42,719 bases of DNA, taken from NCBI GenBank assembly GCA_026126345.1, contig JAHCJH010000011.1:1-42719 (forward strand). The letters are read 5' to 3'. The DNA comes from Phycisphaeraceae bacterium. GTDB taxonomy: Bacteria > Planctomycetota > Phycisphaerae > Phycisphaerales > UBA1924. Shown piece by piece: positions 17,171 through 25,658 of this stretch. The notes below the pieces were generated by a model that worked only from the letters and a program-made list of their open reading frames with translations, was not told where the DNA came from and ran no database searches. Made by a program: the position numbers and the translations under genes. Each line of letters starts with the position of its first letter. Positions within the stretch are counted from its first letter, which is position 1.

Positions 17171-17199
17171 CCCGACCCCGCGCCCGCCAACACCGCCCC

Positions 17200-17673
17200 A
17201 TGCACGACGACCGCACCAGCCTCAACCTCCTCCCCGACGCCGCCGCCCAGCGCCTGCTCGGCCTGGCCGCCGACGGCGTCGCCCCGGAAGCACCCTTGAT
17301 CGCGCTCATCGAACGCCTCGAACGCCCCGACGCTCAGGCGTGGCTCGCCGACTGCCTCGCCCTCGAACCGCTTTCCATCATCGCCGGCCCCGTCCGCGGC
17401 CAACTCGCCGACCTCACTCCGCTCGAAGACCTCCAGCGCCTCAAGCGCCGCAGCAAGCGACTCCTCGCGGCCTCCGCCGCCCAGCCCGACCGCCTCCGCG
17501 CCGCCCTGGGTTACTTCCTCGCCGTCGGCCTCGCGCTGGCGCGCCACGGCCAGCTCATCTCCTCCCGCCCGCGCCCCATCGTCAACGCCTCCATCGTTGA
17601 TCTCGCCTCGGCGCTCCCGCCCGCATGGGCGGCGGCCCTCGAAGCCGCCATCCAGCCCCCGCCTGCCGCCTGA
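17200..17673 (+). CDS. Conserved-looking hypothetical protein paired with sigma-like gene
   Basis: A 157-residue, mostly helical, soluble-looking protein (MHDDRTSLNLLPDAAAQRLL...). It has a basic patch 'LQRLKRRSKRLL' near 80-92 and a single moderately hydrophobic helix 'ALGYFLAVGLALARHG' near 108-123. I do not recognise a family. It follows the sigma-like gene by 29 bases on the same strand, so a partner role such as modulation of that factor is plausible but unsupported by motif. Codon use matches its neighbours. Confidence 0.6.
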   Translation: MHDDRTSLNLLPDAAAQRLLGLAADGVAPEAPLIALIERLERPDAQAWLADCLALEPLSIIAGPVRGQLADLTPLEDLQRLKRRSKRLLAASAAQPDRLRAALGYFLAVGLALARHGQLISSRPRPIVNASIVDLASALPPAWAAALEAAIQPPPAA

Positions 17674-17727
17674 CCGCCCGCGCCCCCCCGCGCCCCCCCC
17701 GCGCCCCCCGCGCCGCCGGCCTTCTGC

Positions 17728-17733
17728 TACGCT
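17728..17733 (+). promoter_or_regulatory. -10-like TACGCT for leaderless start of nbaC
   Basis: TACGCT is followed by exactly six bases and the ATG at 17740, placing the predicted transcript start at the A of the ATG. The same hexamer precedes the AlkP-family gene at 14594. Confidence 0.45.
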
Positions 17734-17739
17734 CGGCGC

Positions 17740-18348
17740 ATGGCACGCACACGCGACAAACTCCACCTGGCCGACTGGATCAAAGCCAACGCGCGGCACA
17801 TGGTCCCGCCCGTGAGCAACCGGCAACTGTTCGCCCACGCCAAGGACGTGATCCTGTTTGTCTCCGGCGGGCCCAACACCCGCAACGACTACCACGTCAA
17901 CCCCACCGAAGAACTCTTCTATCAGATCAAGGGCGACATCGCCGTGCGCATCCGCCCGCTCGACGGCTCCAAACCCCGCGACGTCATCATCAAGGAAGGC
18001 GAGCTCTACCTGCTGCCGCGCTGGGTGCCCCACCGCCCCCAGCGACCGGCCGGGACGTTCGGCCTCATCGCCGAGTTCCCCCGCGGCGTTGATGCCCGTG
18101 GCCGCCCGCAGAAAGACGCCCTGCGCTGGTACTGCCCCAGGTGCGATGCGCTTGTCCACGAGGCCCGCTGGATCCTCCGCAAGATCGACCAGGACCTCCA
18201 CAAGATCATGAACAACTTCTGGGACGGCCCCGCCCGCCGCCGCACCTGCAAGGCCTGCGGCCACGTCATCCAGCGCGCCGGCGCCATCGAGGTCAAGGGC
18301 GGCAAGGTCCGCGCCGCCAGCTCGCCCGCCAGGCGATTCAAGCGCTGA
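17740..18348 (+). CDS. nbaC: 3-hydroxyanthranilate 3,4-dioxygenase
   Basis: A 202-residue cupin dioxygenase that opens the ring of 3-hydroxyanthranilate to 2-amino-3-carboxymuconate semialdehyde. Iron ligands are H52, E58 and H98 ('NDYHVNPTEELFYQ' and 'LPRWVPHRPQRP'). R48 and E112/113 lie in the substrate region. The C-terminus carries the rubredoxin-like zinc site of bacterial enzymes, CPRC (132-135) and CKAC (170-173). It leads an operon with ACMS decarboxylase and kynureninase. The start follows a -10-like hexamer by six bases and has no Shine-Dalgarno. All key residues are present. Confidence 0.93.
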   Translation: MARTRDKLHLADWIKANARHMVPPVSNRQLFAHAKDVILFVSGGPNTRNDYHVNPTEELFYQIKGDIAVRIRPLDGSKPRDVIIKEGELYLLPRWVPHRPQRPAGTFGLIAEFPRGVDARGRPQKDALRWYCPRCDALVHEARWILRKIDQDLHKIMNNFWDGPARRRTCKACGHVIQRAGAIEVKGGKVRAASSPARRFKR

Positions 18349-18402
18349 CTTCGCCTCCGCCTCGCACCAGTCCTGCAACGCGGAGCGCCCCGTCGTCTTC
18401 TC

Positions 18403-18423
18403 TCGCGACTCGCGTCTCGCGAA
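18403..18423 (-). repeat. Tandem heptamer repeat, GTCGCGA type (3 units)
   Basis: On the plus strand the units read TCGCGAC TCGCGTC TCGCGAA, so on the minus strand this is the GTCGCGA family seen at 30870-30897 and 32628-32655. It lies in the 96-base gap between nbaC and the decarboxylase gene. Confidence 0.65.
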
Positions 18424-18444
18424 TTCCTGCCCTGATCCCGCCGC

Positions 18445-19491
18445 ATGCGCATCGACCTCCACACGCACATCCTGCCCGAGCGCTGGCCTTCCTGGACCCA
18501 GCGCAGCGGATACGCCGGCTGGGTCGAGCTCGCCCACCACGCCCCCGGTTGCGCCCGCATGGAGCAGACCCAGCCCGACGGCTCCCGCAAGTTCTTCCGC
18601 GAGATCGGCTGCAACTGCTGGGACCCCGCCGCACGCATCCGCGACATGGAGCGCACGGGCGTCACCACCCAGGTCCTCTCGACCGTCCCGGTCATGTTCA
18701 GCTACTGGGCCAAGCCCGCCGACGCCCTCGACCTCTCGCGCCTCCTCAACGACCACATCGCCGATGTCTGCCGCGCCCCGGGCGGCCGCTTCCTGGGCTT
18801 GGGCACCATCCCGCTCCAGGACCCCGACCTGGCCGTCCGCGAGCTCGAGCGCTGCGTGCGCTCGCTCAACCTCCGCGGCGTTCAGATCGGCACCCACGTC
18901 AACAACCTCAACCTTGACGATGACTCGCTCCGCCCCGTCTTCCAGGCCGCCAGCGATCTGGGCGCCGCCGTCTTCATCCACCCGTGGGACATGCTCGCGC
19001 CGCAGCGCATGACCCGCTACTGGCTCCCGTGGCTCGTCGGCATGCCCGCCGAGACCTGCCTGGCCATGTGCAGCGTCCTCATGAGCGGCCTGCTCGAGCG
19101 CTTTCCCACCCTGCGGCTCTGCTTCGCGCACGCCGGCGGCTCGCTGCCCGGCACCATCGGCCGCATCGATCACGGCTTCCACGCCCGACCCGATCTCTGC
19201 GCCGGTCACACCAGCACCCCGCCGCGGGACTTTCTGGCTCGGGCCGACCGCCCCGCGCGCCTCTGGGTCGATTCGCTGACGCACGATCCCGAAGCCCTGC
19301 GCCTGGTCGTCAACCTGTTCGGCGCCCAGCGCGTCGCCCTCGGCAGCGATTACCCGTTCCCCCTGGGCGAAGATCGCCCGGGCGCCATGATCGACGCCAT
19401 GCCGGAATGGTCCGCCGAACAACGCCGCCAGTTGCTGGCCGGCGCCGCCCTCTCCTTCCTCGGCCTGAGCGGCCACGATGCCCCATCATGA
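18445..19491 (+). CDS. nbaD: 2-amino-3-carboxymuconate-6-semialdehyde decarboxylase (ACMSD)
   Basis: A 348-residue amidohydrolase-superfamily decarboxylase. Metal ligands are visible as 'DLHTH' (H6, H8), 'FIHPWD' (H179) and 'LGSDYP' (D302), plus 'FAHAGGSLP'. It decarboxylates the product of the preceding dioxygenase to 2-aminomuconate semialdehyde, diverting carbon away from quinolinate/NAD. It lies 96 bases after nbaC, with a heptamer repeat between, and overlaps kynU by four bases (ATGA). Length and motifs are normal for the family. Confidence 0.92.
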   Translation: MRIDLHTHILPERWPSWTQRSGYAGWVELAHHAPGCARMEQTQPDGSRKFFREIGCNCWDPAARIRDMERTGVTTQVLSTVPVMFSYWAKPADALDLSRLLNDHIADVCRAPGGRFLGLGTIPLQDPDLAVRELERCVRSLNLRGVQIGTHVNNLNLDDDSLRPVFQAASDLGAAVFIHPWDMLAPQRMTRYWLPWLVGMPAETCLAMCSVLMSGLLERFPTLRLCFAHAGGSLPGTIGRIDHGFHARPDLCAGHTSTPPRDFLARADRPARLWVDSLTHDPEALRLVVNLFGAQRVALGSDYPFPLGEDRPGAMIDAMPEWSAEQRRQLLAGAALSFLGLSGHDAPS

Positions 19492-20873
19492 ACGCCCAGC
19501 CCCAACCCCACCAGCCCCAACCCCCCCTGCCCCATCAACCACTCCAGACCGACGAGCGCTTCGCCCTCGCCCTGGATGAGCGCGATCCCCTGCGCCGCTG
19601 CCGCGACCTGTTCGTCATCCCGCCGGCCTCCGCCGCCGTCGCCGGCAAGGCCGACGCGGCGCTCGACCCCTCGGTCGATCCCGCCGCGCCGAGCGTGTAC
19701 CTCACCGGCAACTCCCTGGGGTGCATGCCCCGCGCCGTTCCCGCGGCCATCCAGCGCGAGCTCGAAGACTGGCAAGCGCTCGGCGTCGAGGGCCATCTCC
19801 ACGGCCGCCGCCCCTGGTTCAGTTACCACGAGCTGGCGCGCCAGTCCGCCGCGCGCCTCGTCGGCGCCCTGCCCGGCGAGGTCGTCTGCATGAACTCGCT
19901 CACCGTCAACCTCCACTTGCTCATGATCTCGTTCTACCGGCCCACCGCCGACCGCTACCGGATCATGATCGAGGATTCCGCCTTCCCCAGCGATTCCTAC
20001 GCCGTCGCCAGCCAGGCCAGGTTGCACGCCGCCCGCGCCGGCTTCAACCCCGACGACGCCATCGTCCGCCTTCGCCCGCGCGCCGGTGAGGCCACGCTTC
20101 GCACGCCCGACATCCTCGAAGCCATCGACCGCCACGGCCCAAGCCTGGCCCTGGTGATGCTCAGCGGCGTCAACTACCTCACCGGCCAGTGGTTCGACAT
20201 GCCCGCCATCACCCGCGCCGGCAAGCGCGCCGGCGCCGCCGTCGGCTGGGATCTCGCCCACGCCGCGGGCAACGTCCCGCTTTCGCTCCACGATTGGAAC
20301 GCCGACTTCGCCGCCTGGTGCACCTACAAGTTCCTCAACTCCGGCCCCGGGGCCGTCGCCGGCGCGTTCGTCCACGAACGCAACGCCGCCGACCGCTCAC
20401 TCCCGCAGCTCGCCGGCTGGTGGGGCAACGACCCGGCCACCCGCTTCCGCATGGAGCCCGGTTTCGTCCCCGTTCCCACCGCCGACCGCTGGCAACTGTC
20501 CAACCCGCCCGTCCTGGCCCTCACCCCGGTTGTCGAATCCCTTGCCATCTTCGACCGGGTCGGCATGCCCGCGCTTCGCGCCAAGTCCCTCGCCCTGACG
20601 GCTTATCTCGAGTTCCTCATCGACCGACTCAACGCCGATTCGCCCTCCGGCCCCGCCATCGACGTTCTTACGCCGCGTGATCCCGAGCAGCGCGGCTGCG
20701 CGCTCTCCCTGGTCGTCCGTCACAACCCAAGACAAGCTCTCGCTTCCCTCCAACGCCGCGGCGTCATCTGCGACTTCCGCGAGCCCAACGTCATCCGCGC
20801 TGCGCCCGTGCCGCTCTACAACTCCTTCCACGATGTGTGGCGCTTCGCCCACGCCCTCGCGCACGTGCAGTAG
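19488..20873 (+). CDS. kynU: Kynureninase
   Basis: A 461-residue PLP enzyme that cleaves kynurenine or 3-hydroxykynurenine to (hydroxy)anthranilate and alanine. Visible motifs are 'VYLTGNSLGCMPRAV', 'MNSLTVNLHLLM', 'AVGWDLAHAAGNVPL' (PLP-binding Asp), the PLP lysine K281 in 'CTYKFLNSGPGA', and 'LAGWWGNDPATRF'. The N-terminus has a short proline/glutamine-rich run (about 2-22) that is probably disordered. ATG 19488 overlaps the nbaD stop. No kynurenine monooxygenase or tryptophan dioxygenase is in the window. Confidence 0.94.
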   Translation: MNAQPQPHQPQPPLPHQPLQTDERFALALDERDPLRRCRDLFVIPPASAAVAGKADAALDPSVDPAAPSVYLTGNSLGCMPRAVPAAIQRELEDWQALGVEGHLHGRRPWFSYHELARQSAARLVGALPGEVVCMNSLTVNLHLLMISFYRPTADRYRIMIEDSAFPSDSYAVASQARLHAARAGFNPDDAIVRLRPRAGEATLRTPDILEAIDRHGPSLALVMLSGVNYLTGQWFDMPAITRAGKRAGAAVGWDLAHAAGNVPLSLHDWNADFAAWCTYKFLNSGPGAVAGAFVHERNAADRSLPQLAGWWGNDPATRFRMEPGFVPVPTADRWQLSNPPVLALTPVVESLAIFDRVGMPALRAKSLALTAYLEFLIDRLNADSPSGPAIDVLTPRDPEQRGCALSLVVRHNPRQALASLQRRGVICDFREPNVIRAAPVPLYNSFHDVWRFAHALAHVQ

Positions 20874-20930
20874 CCGCCCGGTCTGAGCCGCCAGCACGCC
20901 CCGTCGCGCTTCCTCACTTCATTCCCGTCT

Positions 20931-21008
20931 GCTTGTTTTTCTGCTTTCCTGGTTTCTCGCTTTCCCGCTTTGCGGTTCTCCCGCGTTGCTGCTTTCCCGA
21001 TTTTCTGC
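20931..21008 (-). repeat. Degenerate tandem octamers, GCAGGAAA type
   Basis: On the minus strand the stretch divides into about nine 8-base units such as GGGAAAGC, GAGAAACC and AGGAAAGC (consensus close to GCAGGAAA when rotated). The same unit recurs on the plus strand at 32660-32735. It fills the gap before the zinc-ribbon membrane protein gene. Confidence 0.55.
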
Positions 21009-21009
21009 A

Positions 21010-21471
21010 ATGGTCTTCGCCGCCATGCCCCCGATTCCACCCCCGCACCCGCACCGTTCCAGCCCGCTGCCGATCGGCGTCATCGTCGTGGCCTGGGGAC
21101 TCCTGGCCGGCATTCCGGCGTTCATCGGCGCCGTCGTGCTCATCATCGCCGCCGCGGGATACGGCTCGGAGCTGTTGATCCCTATGGCACTGGCCGTCCT
21201 GATGCTGGTCGTCGCGTGCCTTTGGATCGTCCGAACCCGGATCAACGCCTCGCTTCGCGATGCCCGCAGGCACGAAGGCGCCTGCGTCCGCTGCGGCTAC
21301 GACATGCGGTCGATCCCCTTGCCCATCTGCCCGGAGTGCGGCCTGCCCGACGCCCGCACCGCCGACCCTGCCATCTGGGCCCGCTGGCCCTGGGAACTGT
21401 GGGCGTTGCACCTGGCCTCCATCGCGATCGGCGCGGCGGCCTTGTGGCTTGCGATACGGCTCTCGCGCTAA
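21010..21471 (+). CDS. Membrane protein with planctomycete zinc ribbon
   Basis: A 153-residue protein with two adjacent N-terminal membrane helices (about 20-45 and 50-75), a cytoplasmic zinc ribbon 'CVRCGYDMRSIPLPICPECG' and a last hydrophobic helix near the C-terminus. The CxxCGYDxR...CPxCG ribbon is common in planctomycete membrane proteins of unknown function. ATG 21010 is one of three possible starts (20986, 21010, 21025). The gene is preceded by an octamer repeat array and followed by a hairpin at 21487-21523. I cannot assign a role. Confidence 0.7.
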   Translation: MVFAAMPPIPPPHPHRSSPLPIGVIVVAWGLLAGIPAFIGAVVLIIAAAGYGSELLIPMALAVLMLVVACLWIVRTRINASLRDARRHEGACVRCGYDMRSIPLPICPECGLPDARTADPAIWARWPWELWALHLASIAIGAAALWLAIRLSR

Positions 21472-21486
21472 CTCAATGCCCTTGAC

Positions 21487-21523
21487 TCGCGCGCAGCGCG
21501 GGCGTGTTGCCCATGCCGCGCGA
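21487..21523. terminator. Nested hairpin after the zinc-ribbon gene
   Basis: TCGCGCG (21487-21493) pairs with CGCGCGA (21517-21523), and inside it GGGC (21500-21503) pairs with GCCC (21509-21512) around a five-base loop. No T-run follows, so it is terminator-like but not a classical intrinsic terminator. It sits where the base skew of the plus strand changes sign. Confidence 0.4.
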
Positions 21524-21718
21524 CGGGAGCGATGAAGGGTCGCGAATGGTCGGAGCGTCTGGCGGTGGGATCAGCGACGATGGGCAAGGACAGCGAAGCG
21601 TGCGGATGCCCGCCGGCAGCACGGAGGAACGGGCCGGCCATCAACGGCGTCGCCGTGTTGGATACAGTCGGTCGTGCCCGAACACCAACAGGATGGCCGC
21701 TTGATATGATGCCCGTGG

Positions 21719-23071
21719 ATGCAATCATGGGCTCCTGAACAGGTTGTTTTGCTTGCACCGGACGCGGCATCCGCGTCGGCGGGGCAAGCGCTAGCCTCGG
21801 GGAAGAACTGGTCGAGCGTGGGCCGGAGTGAGCGGGCGATCTGGGGACTGTGCCAGGGATCGGGTGCGAAGCCGTACCAGACGCGGGTTGATCTGTCCGA
21901 GCCCGCGTTCAAGTGCAGCTGTCCGAGCCGGAAGTTCCCCTGCAAGCACGGGCTGGGGCTTCTGCTGCTGTTCGCGAAGACGCCGGGCGCCTTCGCGCAG
22001 GCGGAGGAACCCGCCTGGGTCGCGGAGTGGCTCGCCGAGCGAACCGATCGAGCGGAGAAGAAAGCGGAAAGATCGCGGGCGGCGGAGGACAAGCCCGTGG
22101 ACGCCGAGGCCCAGGCCAAACGGGCGGCGCAACGCCAGGAGCGGGTGCGGGACGGGGTGGCCGGGTGCCGGGTCTGGCTGGAGGACCTGGTGCGGCGCGG
22201 ACTGGCGGCCTGCCAAGGCGAGAGCGGGTCTTCCTGGGATCGCATGGCGGCGAGGATGGTCGATGCGCAGGCGCCCGGGCTTGCCGGCCTGGTGCGCCAG
22301 GTGCCGGGGTTGATCGCCTCGGGCGAAGGGTGGGAGGTGCGCACGCTGGACCACGTGGGCCGCCTGCACCTGCTGCTCAAGGCCGGGGAACGATCGGGTG
22401 AACTTCCGACGGAACTCGCTTCCGAAGCGCGAACCGCGCTGGGGTGGACCCACGCGAAGGAGGACGTGCTTGCGGGGCAGGAGGTGGCGGACCGTTGGAT
22501 GGTGCTCGGACAGGTTGTCGAGGCCGAGGACCGCCTGAACGTTCGGCGAACGTGGCTCGTCGGGCGCGCGACCGCTCGCCGGGCGCTGGTGCTGGATTTC
22601 GCGACGGGCCTGGCGCCGCTTGACACATCGGTCGTCGCGGGAACCGAGTTCGACGGGGCCCTGGTGTTCTACCCCGCACGGCTGCCGTTGCGGGCGCTGG
22701 TCAAGTCGCGTTCGGCGAGCCACGTCCTGAACGTCACCCTGGGCGGCGCGGCGGACGGGACCATCGAAACGGGGCTGCGCCGGTACGCCGAGTCGCTGGC
22801 GGCCAATCCGTGGCTGGCGCGATGGCCGCTGGCCCTGGCCGAGGTGCGGCTGGCGCGGGTGCGTGACCGTTGGTTCCTGGTGGACGGCCGGGACGCGGGG
22901 CTTCCGGTCCACGCCTCGTTCGCCTCGGGCATGCAGTTGTGGCGGCTGGTGTCGGTCAGCGGGGGCAAACACGTCTCCGTCCTGGCGGAGTGGGACGGGT
23001 TCAGCGCGCAGCCGCTGGGCGCGATTCACGAGAACGGATACATCGACCTGGCGCCGAGGTGGGCGGCATGA
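21719..23071 (+). CDS. SWIM zinc finger protein of MoxR/VWA operon
   Basis: A 450-residue protein with an N-terminal SWIM zinc finger, CxC-x6-CxH (C66, C68, C75, H77 in 'FKCSCPSRKFPCKHGLGLLL'), preceded by the usual 'GSGAKPYQTRVDL' strand segment. A charged linker (about 95-140) and a long C-terminal domain without recognised motif follow. SWIM domains bind nucleic acid or protein. E. coli YehQ is a SWIM protein encoded with a MoxR-type AAA (YehL) and a VWA protein (YehP), so this is the same kind of set. It is the first of five overlapping genes and ends in ATGA overlap with the DUF5691 gene. TATGAT at 21705-21710 may be its -10. Confidence 0.85.
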   Translation: MQSWAPEQVVLLAPDAASASAGQALASGKNWSSVGRSERAIWGLCQGSGAKPYQTRVDLSEPAFKCSCPSRKFPCKHGLGLLLLFAKTPGAFAQAEEPAWVAEWLAERTDRAEKKAERSRAAEDKPVDAEAQAKRAAQRQERVRDGVAGCRVWLEDLVRRGLAACQGESGSSWDRMAARMVDAQAPGLAGLVRQVPGLIASGEGWEVRTLDHVGRLHLLLKAGERSGELPTELASEARTALGWTHAKEDVLAGQEVADRWMVLGQVVEAEDRLNVRRTWLVGRATARRALVLDFATGLAPLDTSVVAGTEFDGALVFYPARLPLRALVKSRSASHVLNVTLGGAADGTIETGLRRYAESLAANPWLARWPLALAEVRLARVRDRWFLVDGRDAGLPVHASFASGMQLWRLVSVSGGKHVSVLAEWDGFSAQPLGAIHENGYIDLAPRWAA

Positions 23072-24549
23072 GCGTGGAGAGCCCGGGAACTCGGCTCGTG
23101 GCGCTGGCCGCCCTCGCCGTGCTGGGGACGGACCGGGGCGGCGCATCCACGCCCGAGGCACTGCTGACCCGCGCGGCGGTGCTGGGAGCGCAGGCTCGCG
23201 CGGGCTTCAAGCCCGCGAGGGTTCCGGCGCGGTTGCCGGCGTGCCCGGCCGACGCGCGGCCGGTGGTCGGCCCCACGTCAGAAGCGATGTTGATGCGAGT
23301 CCTGAACGAGCCCGACGGCGGGCTGATCGTCGAGTGGGCGGAACTGGCGCACGCCAAGGGGCTTCGCGTACCGGACTCGGTGGCGCCGGCGCTGCTGGAC
23401 TGGTGGGCGAGGCAGCACGACCGGCCCGAGGTGGTGTTCTGGGTCCTGGGACAGCGCGGGGCGTGGCTGGGCGAATTGAACGAGGCGTGGCGCAAGCCCG
23501 TCGCCGGGGGTGGCTTGCCCGCGGACGCCGAGGGGAGCTGGCAGACAGGCACGACGCCGGAGCGCATCGCGCTGCTGAAGACCGTACGCCGCGTCGAGCC
23601 GGCACGGGGCGCGGCTCTGGTTCAATCGACGTGGGACAGCGACGGCGCCGAGGAACGGCGGCGGTTTGTTGAAGTGATCGGCACGGGCTGCACCTTGGCG
23701 GACGAGCCGTTCCTGGAGCGCGTGCTTGACGACAGGAGCAGGCTTGTCCGGCGGGCGGCGGCCGACGCGCTTGGTCGGATTCCGGGGTCGCGGTACCAAG
23801 GCCGGATGAACGAACGCGCCCGGGGCCTGATCCGGGTTGAACGCACGCGCGGGCTGCTGAAGCGGGGCGTTCGCGGAACGCTTCACCCGCCGCAAACGTT
23901 CGACGAGTCGTGGCATCGCGACGGCGTCGAGGAACGGCCGGCGAGCGGGACGGGCCAGAAGGCGTGGTGGTTGCGGCAGATCCTGGCCGCCGCGGAGCTC
24001 ACGGTGTGGACCGAGGCAACCGAGGCAGCGCCGGCGGAGGTGCTCGACGCGATCGCGGGGGACGATTACTTCGAGACGGCGCTGGGGGCGATCGCCGAGG
24101 CGGCGGCTCGCCGGGGCGATGCGGCGTGGTGCGCGGCGGTGGTTCGTCGGCGATTGGGGAACGACCACCCCCGGATCGATGAGTTGTCGGCGCTCTGGCA
24201 GAACCTGCCGCCGGACCAGCGTGAGCCGCTGATGCTGGAGGCGGCGACTCACCGGCGGGTGTCGGGCGATGACATGCTGACGACGCTCGCTTCGTCCGAT
24301 CACCGCTGGTCGCGCGCGATGTCGGCGGGGGCGCTGAAACTCATGAGCGTGTGGTCGGGGCGGGCGACGGTGGCGTGGCAGTTTCTCGAGTCGCTGGATC
24401 GGATCTCGCGGTCGATCGACCCGGCGATGGCGGAGCGTTTCGCAGAGACGGTCTCGGCGGTGTACCCCGACGGGCCGCCGGAGCGTGCCCGCGCGAGCAT
24501 CGATCGGGTGCGGCTTCGGGCGGACATGCACAAGGAGTTTGCAGCGTGA
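23068..24549 (+). CDS. DUF5691 domain protein
   Basis: A 493-residue, largely helical protein. Its middle shows HEAT-like repeat features ('FLERVLDDRSRLVRRAAADALGRIPGS' broken around 220-250) followed by 'RMNERARGLI'. It matches the protein usually encoded between the SWIM and MoxR genes (DUF5691), whose function is unknown and which may be a scaffold. It overlaps both neighbours by four bases (ATGA and GTGA), which fixes its start and end. No membrane segment, signal or enzyme motif is visible. The family call rests on operon order and overall character more than on a diagnostic motif. Confidence 0.7.
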   Translation: MSVESPGTRLVALAALAVLGTDRGGASTPEALLTRAAVLGAQARAGFKPARVPARLPACPADARPVVGPTSEAMLMRVLNEPDGGLIVEWAELAHAKGLRVPDSVAPALLDWWARQHDRPEVVFWVLGQRGAWLGELNEAWRKPVAGGGLPADAEGSWQTGTTPERIALLKTVRRVEPARGAALVQSTWDSDGAEERRRFVEVIGTGCTLADEPFLERVLDDRSRLVRRAAADALGRIPGSRYQGRMNERARGLIRVERTRGLLKRGVRGTLHPPQTFDESWHRDGVEERPASGTGQKAWWLRQILAAAELTVWTEATEAAPAEVLDAIAGDDYFETALGAIAEAAARRGDAAWCAAVVRRRLGNDHPRIDELSALWQNLPPDQREPLMLEAATHRRVSGDDMLTTLASSDHRWSRAMSAGALKLMSVWSGRATVAWQFLESLDRISRSIDPAMAERFAETVSAVYPDGPPERARASIDRVRLRADMHKEFAA

Positions 24550-25655
24550 GCAAGCAAGCAACGACGGGCGCGGACAGCGGCTCTCGCCTCCGGGACACGG
24601 CGGAACGGCAGCACGCGGGGGAGCTCGAAGCGTTGGCACGGGTGGACGACCGCGCGCGGCCGGCGCGCTGGAGGCTCTCGCCGTGGGCCGTGGTGACGTA
24701 TCTCATGGGCGGGAAACTGAAGGACGGCACGGTGATCACGCCCAAGTACGTGGGCAATCAACGGCTGATCGAGATCGCGGTCGCGACGCTGGCGACCGAC
24801 CGAGCCCTGCTGCTGCTGGGGGTGCCGGGGACGGCCAAGAGCTGGGTGAGCGAGCACCTGGCCGCGGCGATCAGCGGGGACTCGACGCTGATGGTGCAAG
24901 GCACGGCCGGGACGCCCGAAGAGGCGATCCGGTACGGGTGGAACTACGCGCTGCTACTGGCCAAGGGGCCGTCGCGCGAGGCGCTGGTGAGCAGCCCGGT
25001 GATGCGTGGGATGACCGAGGGCAAGATCGTGCGCGTGGAAGAGCTGACGCGCGTGCCCAGCGACGTGCAGGACACGCTGATCACGATCCTCTCGGAGAAG
25101 ACGCTGCCGGTGCCGGAGTTGAATGAGGAAGTGCGCGCGGTCAAGGGCTTCAACATCATCGCGACCGCCAACGACCGGGACAAGGGCGTGAACGAACTGT
25201 CGAGCGCGCTGAAGCGCCGGTTCAACACCGTGGTGCTGCCCGTGCCGGAGACGATGGAGGAGGAGGTCGGCATCGTTCAGCGGCGGGTCGCTCAGATGGG
25301 CCGGGCGCTCGACCTGCCCGGGGAGACGCCGGCCGTGGAGGAGATCAGGCGGGTGGTGACGGTCTTCCGCGAGTTGAGGGAGGGCAAGACCGCCGACGGC
25401 AAGAGCAAGCTCAAGCAGCCGTCGAGCACCTTGAGCACGGCCGAGGCGATCAGCGTCATCACCAACGGGATCGCCCTGGCGACGCACTTCGGCGACGGGA
25501 AACTCAAGGCGGGCGACGTGGCCAGCGGCATGATCGGGGCGATCGTGAAGGACCCGGTTCTGGACCGTGTGGTGATGCAGGAGTATCTGGAGACGGTGGT
25601 CAAGGAACGCGACGGGTGGAAGGACCTGTACCGCGCGTGCAAGGAGGTCCTCTAG
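24546..25655 (+). CDS. MoxR-type AAA+ ATPase
   Basis: A 369-residue AAA+ ATPase with Walker A GVPGTAKS (92-99), a Walker B-like segment IVRVEELTR (161-169, the acidic pair being E165-E166 rather than DE), sensor 1 'NIIATANDRD' (203-212) and arginine-finger region 'ALKRRFNTVVLP'. MoxR ATPases act as chaperones that remodel partners, usually together with a VWA protein carrying a MIDAS site. That partner is encoded two genes downstream. The GTG start at 24546 overlaps the previous stop as GTGA. The closest well-known arrangement is E. coli yehL. The substrate is unknown. Confidence 0.88.
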   Translation: MSKQATTGADSGSRLRDTAERQHAGELEALARVDDRARPARWRLSPWAVVTYLMGGKLKDGTVITPKYVGNQRLIEIAVATLATDRALLLLGVPGTAKSWVSEHLAAAISGDSTLMVQGTAGTPEEAIRYGWNYALLLAKGPSREALVSSPVMRGMTEGKIVRVEELTRVPSDVQDTLITILSEKTLPVPELNEEVRAVKGFNIIATANDRDKGVNELSSALKRRFNTVVLPVPETMEEEVGIVQRRVAQMGRALDLPGETPAVEEIRRVVTVFRELREGKTADGKSKLKQPSSTLSTAEAISVITNGIALATHFGDGKLKAGDVASGMIGAIVKDPVLDRVVMQEYLETVVKERDGWKDLYRACKEVL

Positions 25656-25658
25656 ACG

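Noticed and set aside
17062..19476. A minus-strand open frame of 804 codons across nbaC and nbaD
   Set aside because: It is antisense to two enzymes with all catalytic residues; glycine/alanine/glutamate-rich nonsense translation.
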